A stretch of 64,000 nt of DNA from UBA9732 sp052170315. Lineage in GTDB: Bacteria; Spirochaetota; Spirochaetia; Sphaerochaetales; Sphaerochaetaceae. The notes beneath the pieces are model-generated. The model did no database searches. It saw only the letters and a program-made list of their open reading frames with translations, and had not been told where the DNA came from. The stretch is from contig JBQNAT010000011.1 in NCBI GenBank assembly GCA_052170315.1, positions 11,956 to 75,955 on the forward strand, in the 5' to 3' direction. Shown here piece by piece: positions 6,944-15,973 of the stretch. The position numbers were made by a program, and so were the translations under genes. The stretch's first letter is position 1. Each line of letters starts with the position of its first letter.

Positions 6944-9483
6944 TGGGAGAAACGGAAATGGATAATGAAAATAAAAACAGAGTAATAGTCTCCGACCTCT
7001 CCGAGGAGATGAGAAAAAGTTATCTTGACTATGCCATGTCGGTCATAGTAAGCCGGGCTCTTCCTGATGTAAGGGACGGACTTAAACCTGTACACAGAAG
7101 AATTTTGTACGATATGTACGACCTTGGAATCAAGTCAACGGGAAGCTTTAAAAAGTGCGCAAGAACCGTCGGAGACGTTCTTGGTAAATTCCATCCGCAC
7201 GGAGACGCGTCCGTTTACGATGCTCTTGTAAGGCTTGCCCAGGACTTTTCAATGCGCTATCCCGTCATAAAGCCTCAGGGAAACTTCGGTTCAATTGACG
7301 GTGACCCGCCCGCGGCATACAGATACACAGAGTCCAAAATGGCCCGAATGGGCGAGCTTATGCTTCAGGATATTGATAAAGATACCGTGAACATGGTGCC
7401 GAACTTTGACGAATCTCTGAAGGAGCCTGAAGTTCTTCCTTCAGGTTTCCCTTTCCTGCTTGCGAACGGCACAAGCGGAATTGCTGTAGGTATGGCCACC
7501 AACATGCCGCCTCACAATCTCAGGGAAATATGCGACGCGCTTTGCGCGATGATAGAAAATCCCGAGATTACCATAAGCGAGCTCATGAACTACATGAAAG
7601 GTCCGGACTTCCCGACAAGCGGCATGATATGCGGCATACGCGGCATACGTGACGCGTTTGAGACGGGAAAAGGCAAAATCGTCATGCGCGGCGTGTATCA
7701 CTTTGAGGAAACAAAGACTCACGACGCGATAGTTTTTACCGAAATCCCCTATCAGGTAAACAAGGCGGACCTTGTAAAACACATTGACGAGCTCAGGAAG
7801 GACGACATTATAAAAGACATTTCAACCATAAGGGACGAATCGGGTCGTGATGGTATAAGAATAGTAATTGAGCTCAAAAAAGATGCCGTTCCTGAGATTG
7901 TAGTCAATCATTTGTTCCAAAATACTCAGCTTCAGTCAAACTTCAACGTCAATAATCTGGCTCTTGTACAGGGCAGACCGAAGAGTCTGAACCTCAAGGA
8001 TATGCTTTATTACTATCTGGAGCATCGCAAAGATGTAACGACACGCAGAACGCGCTATGACCTTGCCAAAGCAAAGGAACGTGAACACATACTTCTTGGT
8101 TTGAAAATCGGTCTTGAGAATATTGACGAAGTCATTGCCATAATCAAGAAATCCGCCAACAATGACGAAGCTTCAATAGCTTTGCAGACAACGTTCGGTC
8201 TTTCAGACAGGCAGGCAACGGCAATCATTCAGATGAGGCTTGGAAGGCTAAGCCACCTTGAGACTCAGCAGATAATTGACGAACTGAACGAACTTGAAAT
8301 AAAGATTGCGTTTTACAATGAACTGCTTTCCGATGAAGCAAAAATGCTTGCTGAAGTTGAAAAGGAAATTCGCGCGGTAGGCGAAGAATACGGGGATGAC
8401 AGAAGGACATTCATTGATATCCATGAAATAGACGGTCTTGTGGACAGGGACTTTATCAAGAAAGAGGATGTTGTTGTAGTCATTACCAACAAGGGTTTTG
8501 TAAAGAGAGTTTCTGCCGATGAGTACAAGTCACAGGGTCGCGGAGGAAAAGGGGTAAGAGGTGCTTCTCTCAGAGATGAAGACTTTGTAGAACATCTGTT
8601 CTCCGCGTTTTCCCATGACCATATTCTGTTTGTTACAAACCTTGGAAAAGCCTACTGCCTTGAAGTCTGGGAACTTCCGGAGGGACAGAAGGTCGGAAAA
8701 GGTATCAGCATTAAGGCCATACTTCCGAAGATGGAAGAAGGGGAAAGCATTTCCGCAATAATAGACTTCAAGGACTTTGACGACGAAGAGCAGCTGCTTA
8801 TGGCAACAAGGCTGGGCGTTGTGAAACAGGTCAAGCTAAACGATTTCATCAACGCAAGGAAAAACGGAATTAAGGCAATTATCCTTGACGAAGGAGACTC
8901 CCTTATCAAGTGTCTGTTCGTAAAGAGCGGAGACGAAGCTATGCTGGTATCGAAAAACGGCAAGGGTCTGCGCTTCAGTGTTGACGATGTTCGTGTCATG
9001 GGCCGTGTTACTCACGGGGTGAGAGGTATGAGGCTTTCGGACGGAGACGAGATAGTTGGCCTGGTAAAGGTGGAAGACAACAGAAGTATCATCCTTGTAA
9101 CTGATAACGGCAAGGGTAAGCAGGTAGGCTTCGATTTGTTCAAGACTCACAGCAGAGGTACTATGGGGCAGATAATCTACAAGTTGTCTGATAATGTGTA
9201 TCTTGTTTCAGCGCTTGGAGTTAACGATGAAAATGACGTTGTTTGCATTACTAAAAACGGACAAACAATCAGAACTCATGTCAACGGTATCTCGGAACAG
9301 GGAAGAGCTACAACAGGTGTAAATATCTTCAAAATGAAGACTGAAGACGACTTTATAGTGGCAATGACCCTTACCGATTACCAGGACGATGAAATAATTG
9401 AAGAAAACGCGGAAAATTCTGATGTTTCCGAATTCGGAACAGCCGAAGAAAGCGTTTCTGAAAATGAACAGAAAAAGGAGTAA
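6943..9483 (+). CDS. gyrA: DNA gyrase subunit A
   Basis: An 846-aa breakage-reunion subunit of gyrase. The catalytic tyrosine lies in RYTE (about residue 128), the quinolone-determining region is HPHGDASVYD (about 84-93), and the gyrase-specific GyrA box is QGRGGKG (about 530), followed by the six-blade C-terminal DNA-wrapping domain and an acidic tail. The first ATG overlaps the gyrB stop; an ATG at 6958 has GGGAGA eight bases upstream and may be the true start. The residue aligned with E. coli Ser83 is alanine, which in other bacteria lowers quinolone sensitivity. A terminator follows at 9536. Confidence 0.97.
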   Translation: MGETEMDNENKNRVIVSDLSEEMRKSYLDYAMSVIVSRALPDVRDGLKPVHRRILYDMYDLGIKSTGSFKKCARTVGDVLGKFHPHGDASVYDALVRLAQDFSMRYPVIKPQGNFGSIDGDPPAAYRYTESKMARMGELMLQDIDKDTVNMVPNFDESLKEPEVLPSGFPFLLANGTSGIAVGMATNMPPHNLREICDALCAMIENPEITISELMNYMKGPDFPTSGMICGIRGIRDAFETGKGKIVMRGVYHFEETKTHDAIVFTEIPYQVNKADLVKHIDELRKDDIIKDISTIRDESGRDGIRIVIELKKDAVPEIVVNHLFQNTQLQSNFNVNNLALVQGRPKSLNLKDMLYYYLEHRKDVTTRRTRYDLAKAKEREHILLGLKIGLENIDEVIAIIKKSANNDEASIALQTTFGLSDRQATAIIQMRLGRLSHLETQQIIDELNELEIKIAFYNELLSDEAKMLAEVEKEIRAVGEEYGDDRRTFIDIHEIDGLVDRDFIKKEDVVVVITNKGFVKRVSADEYKSQGRGGKGVRGASLRDEDFVEHLFSAFSHDHILFVTNLGKAYCLEVWELPEGQKVGKGISIKAILPKMEEGESISAIIDFKDFDDEEQLLMATRLGVVKQVKLNDFINARKNGIKAIILDEGDSLIKCLFVKSGDEAMLVSKNGKGLRFSVDDVRVMGRVTHGVRGMRLSDGDEIVGLVKVEDNRSIILVTDNGKGKQVGFDLFKTHSRGTMGQIIYKLSDNVYLVSALGVNDENDVVCITKNGQTIRTHVNGISEQGRATTGVNIFKMKTEDDFIVAMTLTDYQDDEIIEENAENSDVSEFGTAEESVSENEQKKE

Positions 9484-9494
9484 AAAGGCTGATT

Positions 9495-9503
9495 TTATCC
9501 ACA
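9495..9503 (+). promoter_or_regulatory. Consensus DnaA box
   Basis: The 9-mer TTATCCACA, identical to the strong E. coli R1/R4 consensus, lies 12 bp after the gyrA stop. A single box can occur by chance, but it falls in a gene-free spacer near the origin together with parS sites. Confidence 0.5.
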
Positions 9504-9535
9504 TTATTCTGTTTCTTTAAATAGTAACATGCGCT

Positions 9536-9575
9536 AAAAACCGCATTCCAGACAGCCAGAATGCGGTTTTTCTTT
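9536..9575 (+). terminator. Rho-independent terminator after gyrA
   Basis: A 13-bp perfect stem (9536-9548 with 9559-9571, arm AAAAACCGCATTC) with a 10-nt loop ends in a T-rich tract. The A/T flanks make it potentially bidirectional. Confidence 0.85.
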
Positions 9576-9631
9576 GTTTTCAGGATTTTTCAAAATTTGA
9601 ACCGGGTAGTAAGCAAAAAGTGAAATTGACA

Positions 9632-9647
9632 AGTTTCACGTGAAACA
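9632..9647. promoter_or_regulatory. parS: parS centromere site 1
   Basis: The 14-bp palindrome GTTTCACGTGAAAC (9633-9646) matches the near-universal bacterial chromosomal parS consensus bound by ParB/Spo0J. parA-parB start about 1 kb downstream. Confidence 0.92.
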
Positions 9648-10197
9648 TTGATAAGTTTATTTTTAAAATCGGATACGGTTTTTCTTAAACAGCCGTCTGC
9701 CGGTTTGCGTTTTAAAACAACGCTATCTGCCGTTTTTTGACAGCTTTTATTTCTGTGATGATTTTTAAACGAGTGTATAGATGCGGGTGTATAGATGTAT
9801 ATTAGTGAACTGAGCTGCTTTTGATTTATTTGTTTATTTAAAGTTTTCTACCTTGAGAGAGGGGGCTTTGCCTGGATAACTGTTGTTCAGTAGAAGTTAA
9901 ATTAAATTTGTAATTTTATTAAAGACTTTTTTCTGTGCGGATATTTTGAATTTTTTATATATTTTGTTTTAAGTTTTGTTATTTGGTTTATCAAAGGCTC
10001 TTATAATTTATTCCGTTTAACCGTGGACCTCTGAAATGCTTGCCGCCGGGGACTGCCGCATGTTTGTATAATTAAAATATTCTTATAACTTTTATCACTG
10101 TACTACCTTGGCTATAAATGAAACGCTGCGTGACACTTTTAAAGAATATTTTATAAAAATGTTTTTATATGTAAAACTCAGCCTAATGCTTTTGCGT

Positions 10198-10225
10198 AAA
10201 AAAAGAGCCGAACCATGTCCGACTC
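10198..10225 (-). terminator. Rho-independent terminator of nfu
   Basis: On the minus strand a 9-bp stem with two G-T pairs (10225-10217 with 10213-10205), a 3-nt ATG loop and a run of seven T residues. It lies just downstream of nfu. Confidence 0.75.
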
Positions 10226-10247
10226 CTTAATTTCCTTAATTTATCAA

Positions 10248-10263
10248 TGTTTCACGTGAAACT
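10248..10263. promoter_or_regulatory. parS: parS centromere site 2
   Basis: A second exact copy of GTTTCACGTGAAAC (10249-10262), directly abutting the nfu stop codon and about 340 bp upstream of parA. The two sites are 616 bp apart. Confidence 0.92.
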
Positions 10264-10509
10264 TTATTTTTCTTCTTCAAAAGTTAAATCAATAACTTCA
10301 ATGTTGTCATCCACGTTATACCTTAGCATTCTTTCAATACCGTTCTTAAGAGTCATTTCTGCCATCATGCAGCCTGCGCAGGCACCCTGAAGTTTGACAT
10401 ATACTTTGTTACCTTCCATCTTAACAAACTCTATGTCTCCGCCGTCATTCTGAAGGGATGGCCTTATCAATTTTATAGCTTCTATTACTTTTTCCTCAAG
10501 ATTTTCCAT
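10264..10509 (-). CDS. NifU C-terminal domain (Nfu-type) iron-sulfur carrier
   Basis: An 81-aa stand-alone NifU C-terminal domain protein, an Fe-S cluster scaffold or carrier. The two cluster-binding cysteines are in GACAGCMMAEMTL (CxxC) near residue 44, and the family motif IRPSLQNDGGDIEFV is near the N-terminus. The length is typical for single-domain Nfu proteins. It is a single-gene unit facing parA, with its own terminator and a parS copy immediately behind it. Which apoproteins it serves cannot be read from the sequence. Confidence 0.92.
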   Translation of the reverse strand: MENLEEKVIEAIKLIRPSLQNDGGDIEFVKMEGNKVYVKLQGACAGCMMAEMTLKNGIERMLRYNVDDNIEVIDLTFEEEK

Positions 10510-10603
10510 AATTTTGGATTCCTCCTGCCGTTAATTTAGAATAAGTAGTTTGTTTAGTCAATAAAAGGGTGACTTTTGAAATTTTTTAGTCTATATTGAG
10601 GCT

Positions 10604-11362
10604 ATGCAGGCAAAAAAAATAATTTTTTTGAATCAAAAGGGCGGTGTCGGAAAAACTACAACCGCTGTTAATGTCGGTTCTGCCCTGGCAATGGAAGGGT
10701 ATAAGGTTCTGCTTGTGGACCTTGACTCGCAGGGAAATTTGTCCAGTTCTGTATCGGCCGATACTTTAAAGCCGGGAATATATGAGCTTTTGGCTTCTGA
10801 CGCTGATATTTCCGCTGTACAGACAACCCCTGTAGAAGGCCTTTTCTGTCTTAGCGGCGGAATTAATATGGCAGGTTTGGCTGTTGAGCTTGTAGATGAG
10901 GAAAACAGAGAGTTCTTCTTAAAGAATGCTTTAGCTCCTCTTGAAAACAAGTTTGACTTTATTTTTGCCGACTGTCCTCCCGCTTTGGACTTGGTTACCA
11001 TGAACGCCCTTTGCTGGGCAAACAGCGTGATAATCCCAATGCAGTGCGAGTATTTCGCCATGGAAGGTCTTAATCTTCTGCTTAAGACCGTAAATTCAGT
11101 TAAAAAACACCTGAATCCCGCCCTTGAAGTACTTGGAATTGTCTTTACTATGTACTCCAGGCGTGCAAATCTCAACAATGAAGTAGTTGAGGATATTACG
11201 GCGTACTTTAAAGAACTTGTCTTTGATACACGCATTCCCAGAAATGTAAGGTTAAGCGAAGCACCGTCTCACGGACTTCCCATAAATGCCTATGACAACA
11301 GCTGCTCAGGGGCTAAAGCCTATGCCGCACTTGCGAAGGAGATATTGAACCGTGCCAATTAA
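10604..11362 (+). CDS. parA: Chromosome partitioning ATPase ParA/Soj
   Basis: A 252-aa Walker-type ATPase that dimerises with ATP on DNA and moves ParB-parS complexes after replication. The deviant Walker A KGGVGKTTT is near residue 15, and Walker A' LLVDLDSQGN and the FIFADCPPALD switch follow. Length matches Soj-type chromosomal ParA. A short GAGG ribosome site precedes the ATG. The end overlaps parB by 11 nt, and two parS sites are found upstream, completing a parABS system. Confidence 0.95.
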   Translation: MQAKKIIFLNQKGGVGKTTTAVNVGSALAMEGYKVLLVDLDSQGNLSSSVSADTLKPGIYELLASDADISAVQTTPVEGLFCLSGGINMAGLAVELVDEENREFFLKNALAPLENKFDFIFADCPPALDLVTMNALCWANSVIIPMQCEYFAMEGLNLLLKTVNSVKKHLNPALEVLGIVFTMYSRRANLNNEVVEDITAYFKELVFDTRIPRNVRLSEAPSHGLPINAYDNSCSGAKAYAALAKEILNRAN

Positions 11363-12278
11363 AAAACATGGCCTTGGAAGAGGCATAAACTCACTGATTG
11401 ACGAATATTCGACTTATGAAGTGAAAAAACTGGAAGAAACCGGTGCAAAGGTGATTGAAATATCCGTTGAGGATATAAAAACCAACCCGAATCAGCCAAG
11501 AAAAACCTTTGACCCTGATGCATTGATGGAATTAAGAGATTCAATTCTTGCTCAGGGAGTCCTTCAGCCGCTTCTTGTAGAAGAAATCGCAGATAAAGTA
11601 TACATAATTATTGCGGGTGAGCGCCGCTATCGCGCTGCAAAAATGGCGGGTCTTAAGACCGTTCCCTGCATAATCCGTTCATTTTCAGACCTTCAGAGGA
11701 TGGAAGTCTCCCTTATAGAAAACATTCAAAGAGAAGATTTGAATCCCGTAGAAGAAGCTCGTGCTTACTCATACCTACTTACACAAGCAGGAATAAAACA
11801 GGAAGAACTTGCGCGGAAAGTTGGAAAAAGCCGTCCTGCGGTTACAAACAGCCTTAGACTTTTGAACCTTCCGGAAAAGATGTTGGATTCTCTTGAAAAG
11901 GGTGATTTTACATCAGGACATGCAAGAGCGCTTCTAAGTGTTGAAAATCCCGCGGACCAGGAAATCCTTTACGGCAGAATACTGGATGACACGCTCTCTG
12001 TAAGACAGTCGGAAGCTCTTGCTTATGACCTTAACAGAGGAAAGAGGGCTGTCGCGAAAACTCCCACAGTACAGGAAAAGACAAATACGGCAAAAAGCCC
12101 TGAAATACTGGCTTTAGAGGAAAAATTTCTTTCCGCCACAGGCTGCAGGGTTGAAATCAAGGGAAAATACAAAAACGGCTCCATTAAAAAAGGAAAGATA
12201 CTTATACCGTTCACTTCGGAAGAAGAGCTTGAAAGAATTTACCAAATCATTGCTCCCGGCGGAGATTTGTTTGACTGA
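11352..12278 (+). CDS. parB: Chromosome partitioning protein ParB/Spo0J
   Basis: A 308-aa CTP-dependent DNA clamp that loads at parS and spreads. It has the N-terminal GLGRGINSLI motif typical of chromosomal ParB, the CTP-binding box GERRYRAAKMAG near residue 93, and ENIQREDLNP. A helix-turn-helix region (QEELARKVGKSRPAV) reads parS, and a C-terminal dimerisation segment follows. The start is a GTG inside the end of parA (11-nt overlap), giving the expected N-terminus MPIKKHGLGRG. Confidence 0.95.
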   Translation: MPIKKHGLGRGINSLIDEYSTYEVKKLEETGAKVIEISVEDIKTNPNQPRKTFDPDALMELRDSILAQGVLQPLLVEEIADKVYIIIAGERRYRAAKMAGLKTVPCIIRSFSDLQRMEVSLIENIQREDLNPVEEARAYSYLLTQAGIKQEELARKVGKSRPAVTNSLRLLNLPEKMLDSLEKGDFTSGHARALLSVENPADQEILYGRILDDTLSVRQSEALAYDLNRGKRAVAKTPTVQEKTNTAKSPEILALEEKFLSATGCRVEIKGKYKNGSIKKGKILIPFTSEEELERIYQIIAPGGDLFD

Positions 12279-12314
12279 AATTTTATTTAATTACTTATAA
12301 TATAAGGAGTTATC

Positions 12315-13262
12315 ATGAATTATAAAGAAAATGACGGCCTTTATGCCGTAATTGATACGGATAAAGGCAATATTGTTTTGAACCTTGAATATAAAAAAGT
12401 GCCAATGACGGTATCCAACTTTGTAGGCCTTGTTGAAGGAGTCCTTAACCTTAAGAATCCCGGCGAAAATTTCTACAAAGGCCTTAGTTTCCACCGGGTA
12501 ATAGACAATTTCATGATACAGGGCGGCTGCCCCAGCGGTAACGGAACGGGCGGCCCCGGATATTCCTTCCCTGACGAGTTTGACCTGACTCTCAGGCATG
12601 ACGGTCCTGGCGTTTTAAGCATGGCCAACGCCGGCCCCGGGACAAACGGAAGTCAGTTTTTCATCACCCATGTGAAAACTCCGTGGCTGAACGATAAACA
12701 TGCTGTTTTCGGCAGGGTGGTAGAAGGCCAGGATGTAGTAAACGCCATACGCCAGGGTGATAAAATAAACAATGTCACCATAGGGCGCATAGGAAAGGAC
12801 GCGGAAGCCTTTAAAGTCACCAAACAGTCTTTTTCTGACCTTGTTGAAAACGCGGCAAAAAATGCCATGGAACGTCGCAGAAAGGAAATCGAAGGCATAG
12901 AGAACGAAATTTCCAACCGTTTCCCGAATACCGTAAAAACACCAAGCGGACTTCAGTATGTAGTCTTGAAAAAAGGTGACGGAAAGGCAAAGCCAAAGTT
13001 CGGCCAGTCCGTTACCGTACACTACACGGGAACCCTTCTTGACGGCAGAATGTTCGATTCCTCAGTAAACAGAGGCGAACCCGCAACCTTTGAAATCGGA
13101 CAGGTTATAGAAGGCTGGAACGAAGCCCTTCAGACTATGACAAAAGGCGAAAAAAGAACCCTTATAATCCCGCCGGAGCTTGGCTACGGAGTACACGGCT
13201 ATCCCGGTATAATCCCGCCGAATTCCTACCTTATTTTTGATGTAGAGCTTCTTGATTTCTGA
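12315..13262 (+). CDS. Dual-family peptidyl-prolyl isomerase: cyclophilin-FKBP fusion
   Basis: A 315-aa protein joining two unrelated proline isomerases. Residues 1 to about 165 form a cyclophilin (FHRVIDNFMIQGG, NGSQFFIT), and residues about 205-315 form an FKBP domain (VHYTGTLLDGRMFDSS, PPELGYG), joined by a charged helical linker. Both probably catalyse cis-trans isomerisation of prolyl bonds during folding. Fusions in this order are known from a few bacteria, including Treponema and Flavobacterium. No signal peptide is seen, so it is probably cytoplasmic. The start has an AAGGAG ribosome site. Confidence 0.93.
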   Translation: MNYKENDGLYAVIDTDKGNIVLNLEYKKVPMTVSNFVGLVEGVLNLKNPGENFYKGLSFHRVIDNFMIQGGCPSGNGTGGPGYSFPDEFDLTLRHDGPGVLSMANAGPGTNGSQFFITHVKTPWLNDKHAVFGRVVEGQDVVNAIRQGDKINNVTIGRIGKDAEAFKVTKQSFSDLVENAAKNAMERRRKEIEGIENEISNRFPNTVKTPSGLQYVVLKKGDGKAKPKFGQSVTVHYTGTLLDGRMFDSSVNRGEPATFEIGQVIEGWNEALQTMTKGEKRTLIIPPELGYGVHGYPGIIPPNSYLIFDVELLDF

Positions 13263-13331
13263 AACAAACAGCATCCTGATACTGTCCTGAAGGGCTTTAA
13301 AACCCGTTAAAACACTTAGTAAGGAGTCCAT

Positions 13332-14678
13332 ATGAAAGGCGCTTCCACACAGTTCATCTGTTCCCAGTGCGGCTATACAAGTTCCAAATGGCTTGGACGC
13401 TGTCCTGACTGCGGTTCATGGAATTCTTTTTCAGAAGAGAAAATAGAAGACAGAAAAACAGTTAGTAAGGACTCATTACAATATTCTTCCAAAGCGCTTT
13501 CGGACATCCCGTATGAAAACGACTTCCGTTTTGAAAGCGGGATATCGGAGCTTGACAGAGTTCTTGGCGGGGGAATAGTAAGAGCAGGCTCCGTACTTGT
13601 GGGAGGCGAGCCTGGAATAGGTAAATCCACATTACTTCTGCAGGTTGTTGCAGGCTGCTCCGCAAGAAGGAAAGTCCTTTATGTTTCCGGTGAAGAAAGC
13701 GCAAGCCAGGTGCGTCAGAGGGCAGAAAGACTTGGCCTTGAACTTGGCGGAATAAACATTTTCTGTGAAACGAAGCTTGAAAGAATAATGGCTGTCCTCA
13801 AAAGTGAAAAACCTCAGATTGCAGTTATAGATTCTCTGCAGACTCTTGCCACGGACGAACTTACATCCACGGCAGGCTCTGTTACTCAGATAAGAAACTG
13901 CTGCATGGAAATAACGGGACTCTGCAAAGCTATGGGCATATCAGTTTTCTTTATAGGCCATGTAACAAAAGAAGGTACGCTTGCCGGACCTAAAATCATT
14001 GAGCACATGGTGGACACCGTCATCTATTTTGAACAGGCTTCAATGGGCGTCCGCCTTATCCGCGCGGCGAAAAACCGCTTCGGCTCCGTAGATGAAATAG
14101 GCATTTTCATAATGACAGGCGAAGGTCTTGAAGGCGTAAAAGACCCGGCCTCTTTCTTCATTTCAGAACGCCGGGACTCCGTGCTTCCTCCCGGTATTTC
14201 CTACACGGCCATAACAGAAGGCACAAGAACTTTCCTTGTTGAGATACAGGCGCTGATTGTGGACGCGAAAACGGGCTACAGCCGCGTTTATTCGGATAAG
14301 ATAGATATGTCAAGGGTAATGCGTGTCTGCGCGATTTTAGAGCGTCATGCGGGCATAAGGCTGGCAGATAAAGATATCTACGTTAACGTTGCAGGCGGAG
14401 TGAGGGTAAACGAAGTTTCAGTTGAGCTTTCTCTGGCGCTTGCGCTCTGGTCCGCATACAGCGACAGAAGCCTGCCTGCCAAAATGGTCAGCTTCGGAGA
14501 ACTTAGCCTTGCGGGAGAGGTTCGTCCTGTCAACTATGGAGACAGAAGACTTAAAGCCGCTTCCGAGATGGGCTTTGACAAAGCGATGGTTCCCGAGTCA
14601 ATGAACTTTGAGCGGAACAGGCTCACGCTCAAACGTTGCCGGAAAATAAGGGACGCCTTTGCCGTAAGGCAGGAATAA
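13332..14678 (+). CDS. radA: DNA repair protein RadA/Sms
   Basis: A 448-aa RecA-like ATPase that promotes branch migration during recombination. It has an N-terminal zinc finger (CSQCGYTSSKWLGRCPDCG), Walker A GEPGIGKST near residue 95, the RadA-specific KNRFG motif (AKNRFGSVDEIG) and a C-terminal Lon-protease-like domain. The length is canonical. The AAGGAG ribosome site precedes the ATG. It is 69 bp downstream of the isomerase gene on the same strand and may be co-transcribed. Confidence 0.96.
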   Translation: MKGASTQFICSQCGYTSSKWLGRCPDCGSWNSFSEEKIEDRKTVSKDSLQYSSKALSDIPYENDFRFESGISELDRVLGGGIVRAGSVLVGGEPGIGKSTLLLQVVAGCSARRKVLYVSGEESASQVRQRAERLGLELGGINIFCETKLERIMAVLKSEKPQIAVIDSLQTLATDELTSTAGSVTQIRNCCMEITGLCKAMGISVFFIGHVTKEGTLAGPKIIEHMVDTVIYFEQASMGVRLIRAAKNRFGSVDEIGIFIMTGEGLEGVKDPASFFISERRDSVLPPGISYTAITEGTRTFLVEIQALIVDAKTGYSRVYSDKIDMSRVMRVCAILERHAGIRLADKDIYVNVAGGVRVNEVSVELSLALALWSAYSDRSLPAKMVSFGELSLAGEVRPVNYGDRRLKAASEMGFDKAMVPESMNFERNRLTLKRCRKIRDAFAVRQE

Positions 14679-14689
14679 AATTGTAAAAC

Positions 14690-15880
14690 TCAGAAAACCT
14701 TCAACATTATTGGAAACAGGACAAAGGTTCCAAGTATGCTTCCAAGACTTGTTGTGAAGAAAATCATGAAGGCGTGAAGCACCTTATTCCTGAACCAGCC
14801 TTTAAATGATGAAATATCATCCGGCAGACTTTCAAAGTCTTTAACGGACGGCTTTCTCAGAGAAGCCTCAGCAATGCCCGTTATCACACCAACGCCTATG
14901 GCAGGATTTAGCACAGCCACAGGGGCGCTTACCGCCGAGATAAGCCAGTTAAGAGGATGCGCGTTTGAAAGCATGCTGAAAAGAACGGTTGTTGCCGAAT
15001 TAGTGCCTGCCCAGATAAGGAAGTATCTCAGGCTCTCGTTAAAACCGTGTGCAAAACCCGCCCATACAATAATGGCCACGAGAAGAACCGGAATTGCCCA
15101 GCCTATGATTTTTCCTGCTTTTGAAGGCTTTGGAGCCTGCGATATTTCGGAGATATCCTTTGAAAGCTTGCCGGACTCAAGAGACTCGACCGTTCTGATA
15201 ATCCCGCCGGCGTGTCCTGCTCCTATGATAGCCACCTTCCTGTGCCCCGGGGCCTGCATGATATTTGTTGCAAGGAAGCGGTCCCGTTCGTCAATAAGGG
15301 CCTCTTTCGCGCCGGGAAGCTCCCTGGAAAGCGCGTTCATCATCTCCTGAAGGGTGTCGGATTTTTTCAGCTCCTCAAGCTCCTCAGGCTTAAATTCCTC
15401 TTTGTCGAAGGCGCTTGAAAGCAGGGTCGCGATAAGTTTTGCTTTATTCCAGAGATTGCTCTTGGACCACGCCCTCTTCAGCGTCACCGCAATGTCACGG
15501 TCGCAGAACGAGTATGGAATTCCCTTTTCTTCCGCGATTTTCGATGCCCCTATTATTTCTTCTCCGGGGGCCGAGCCCGTCTGATTCCCCATTTTCTTCT
15601 GAAATGAAGCCAGAGCAGTGTTAGCCAGCACAAGGAAAGTCTTGCCCTCTTTGAAAACCTTTACAAGGTTCATGTTTGAATAGGACTGTTCTTTTGTTTT
15701 GCTCTCGTAGCGACCCTTGTCAAGCTCAAGACAAATGTGGTCCGGCTTTTCCTCTTCTATCACGGCGCGGACTTCGTCAACGCTGGTCTGTGAAACATGC
15801 GCAGTGCCTACAAGGATTATCTCATCCCCGTTTTCCAAAAAAATTTTGTTTACAGTGTCGCTGACATGTTCAGTTCTCAC
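14690..15880 (-). CDS. TraB/PrgY-family membrane protein
   Basis: A 396-aa protein of the TraB/PrgY (GumN-related) family. The N-terminal half has the conserved IILVGTAHVSQTSVDEV segment and the later GHRKVAIIGAGHAGGI motif; the C-terminal half holds about four hydrophobic membrane segments. Family members include the enterococcal pheromone-shutdown protein, and a metal-dependent protease activity has been proposed for the fold. The GTG start at 15880 has a good GGAGGT site. The substrate is unknown. It converges on radA with only 11 bp between the stops. Confidence 0.85.
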   Translation of the reverse strand: MRTEHVSDTVNKIFLENGDEIILVGTAHVSQTSVDEVRAVIEEEKPDHICLELDKGRYESKTKEQSYSNMNLVKVFKEGKTFLVLANTALASFQKKMGNQTGSAPGEEIIGASKIAEEKGIPYSFCDRDIAVTLKRAWSKSNLWNKAKLIATLLSSAFDKEEFKPEELEELKKSDTLQEMMNALSRELPGAKEALIDERDRFLATNIMQAPGHRKVAIIGAGHAGGIIRTVESLESGKLSKDISEISQAPKPSKAGKIIGWAIPVLLVAIIVWAGFAHGFNESLRYFLIWAGTNSATTVLFSMLSNAHPLNWLISAVSAPVAVLNPAIGVGVITGIAEASLRKPSVKDFESLPDDISSFKGWFRNKVLHAFMIFFTTSLGSILGTFVLFPIMLKVF

Positions 15881-15973
15881 GCTGGGACCTCCCGTGCCCG
15901 GAGGGCATCAGATGAAATATACAAACTAAGTTCAAAGTATTCAACATTTGCCTACTTTGCTATAATCAACGCG

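Larger units (their letters stand above)
9484..10263. other. Long gene-free spacer between gyrA and nfu
   Basis: These 780 bp are AT-rich and show no ORF with a family match on either strand. They hold a perfect DnaA box just after gyrA, terminators serving gyrA (plus) and nfu (minus), and two identical parS cores near the two ends. The remaining central 550 bp has no feature I can name. Position and content suggest a segregation centre, possibly with an origin role. Confidence 0.6.
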
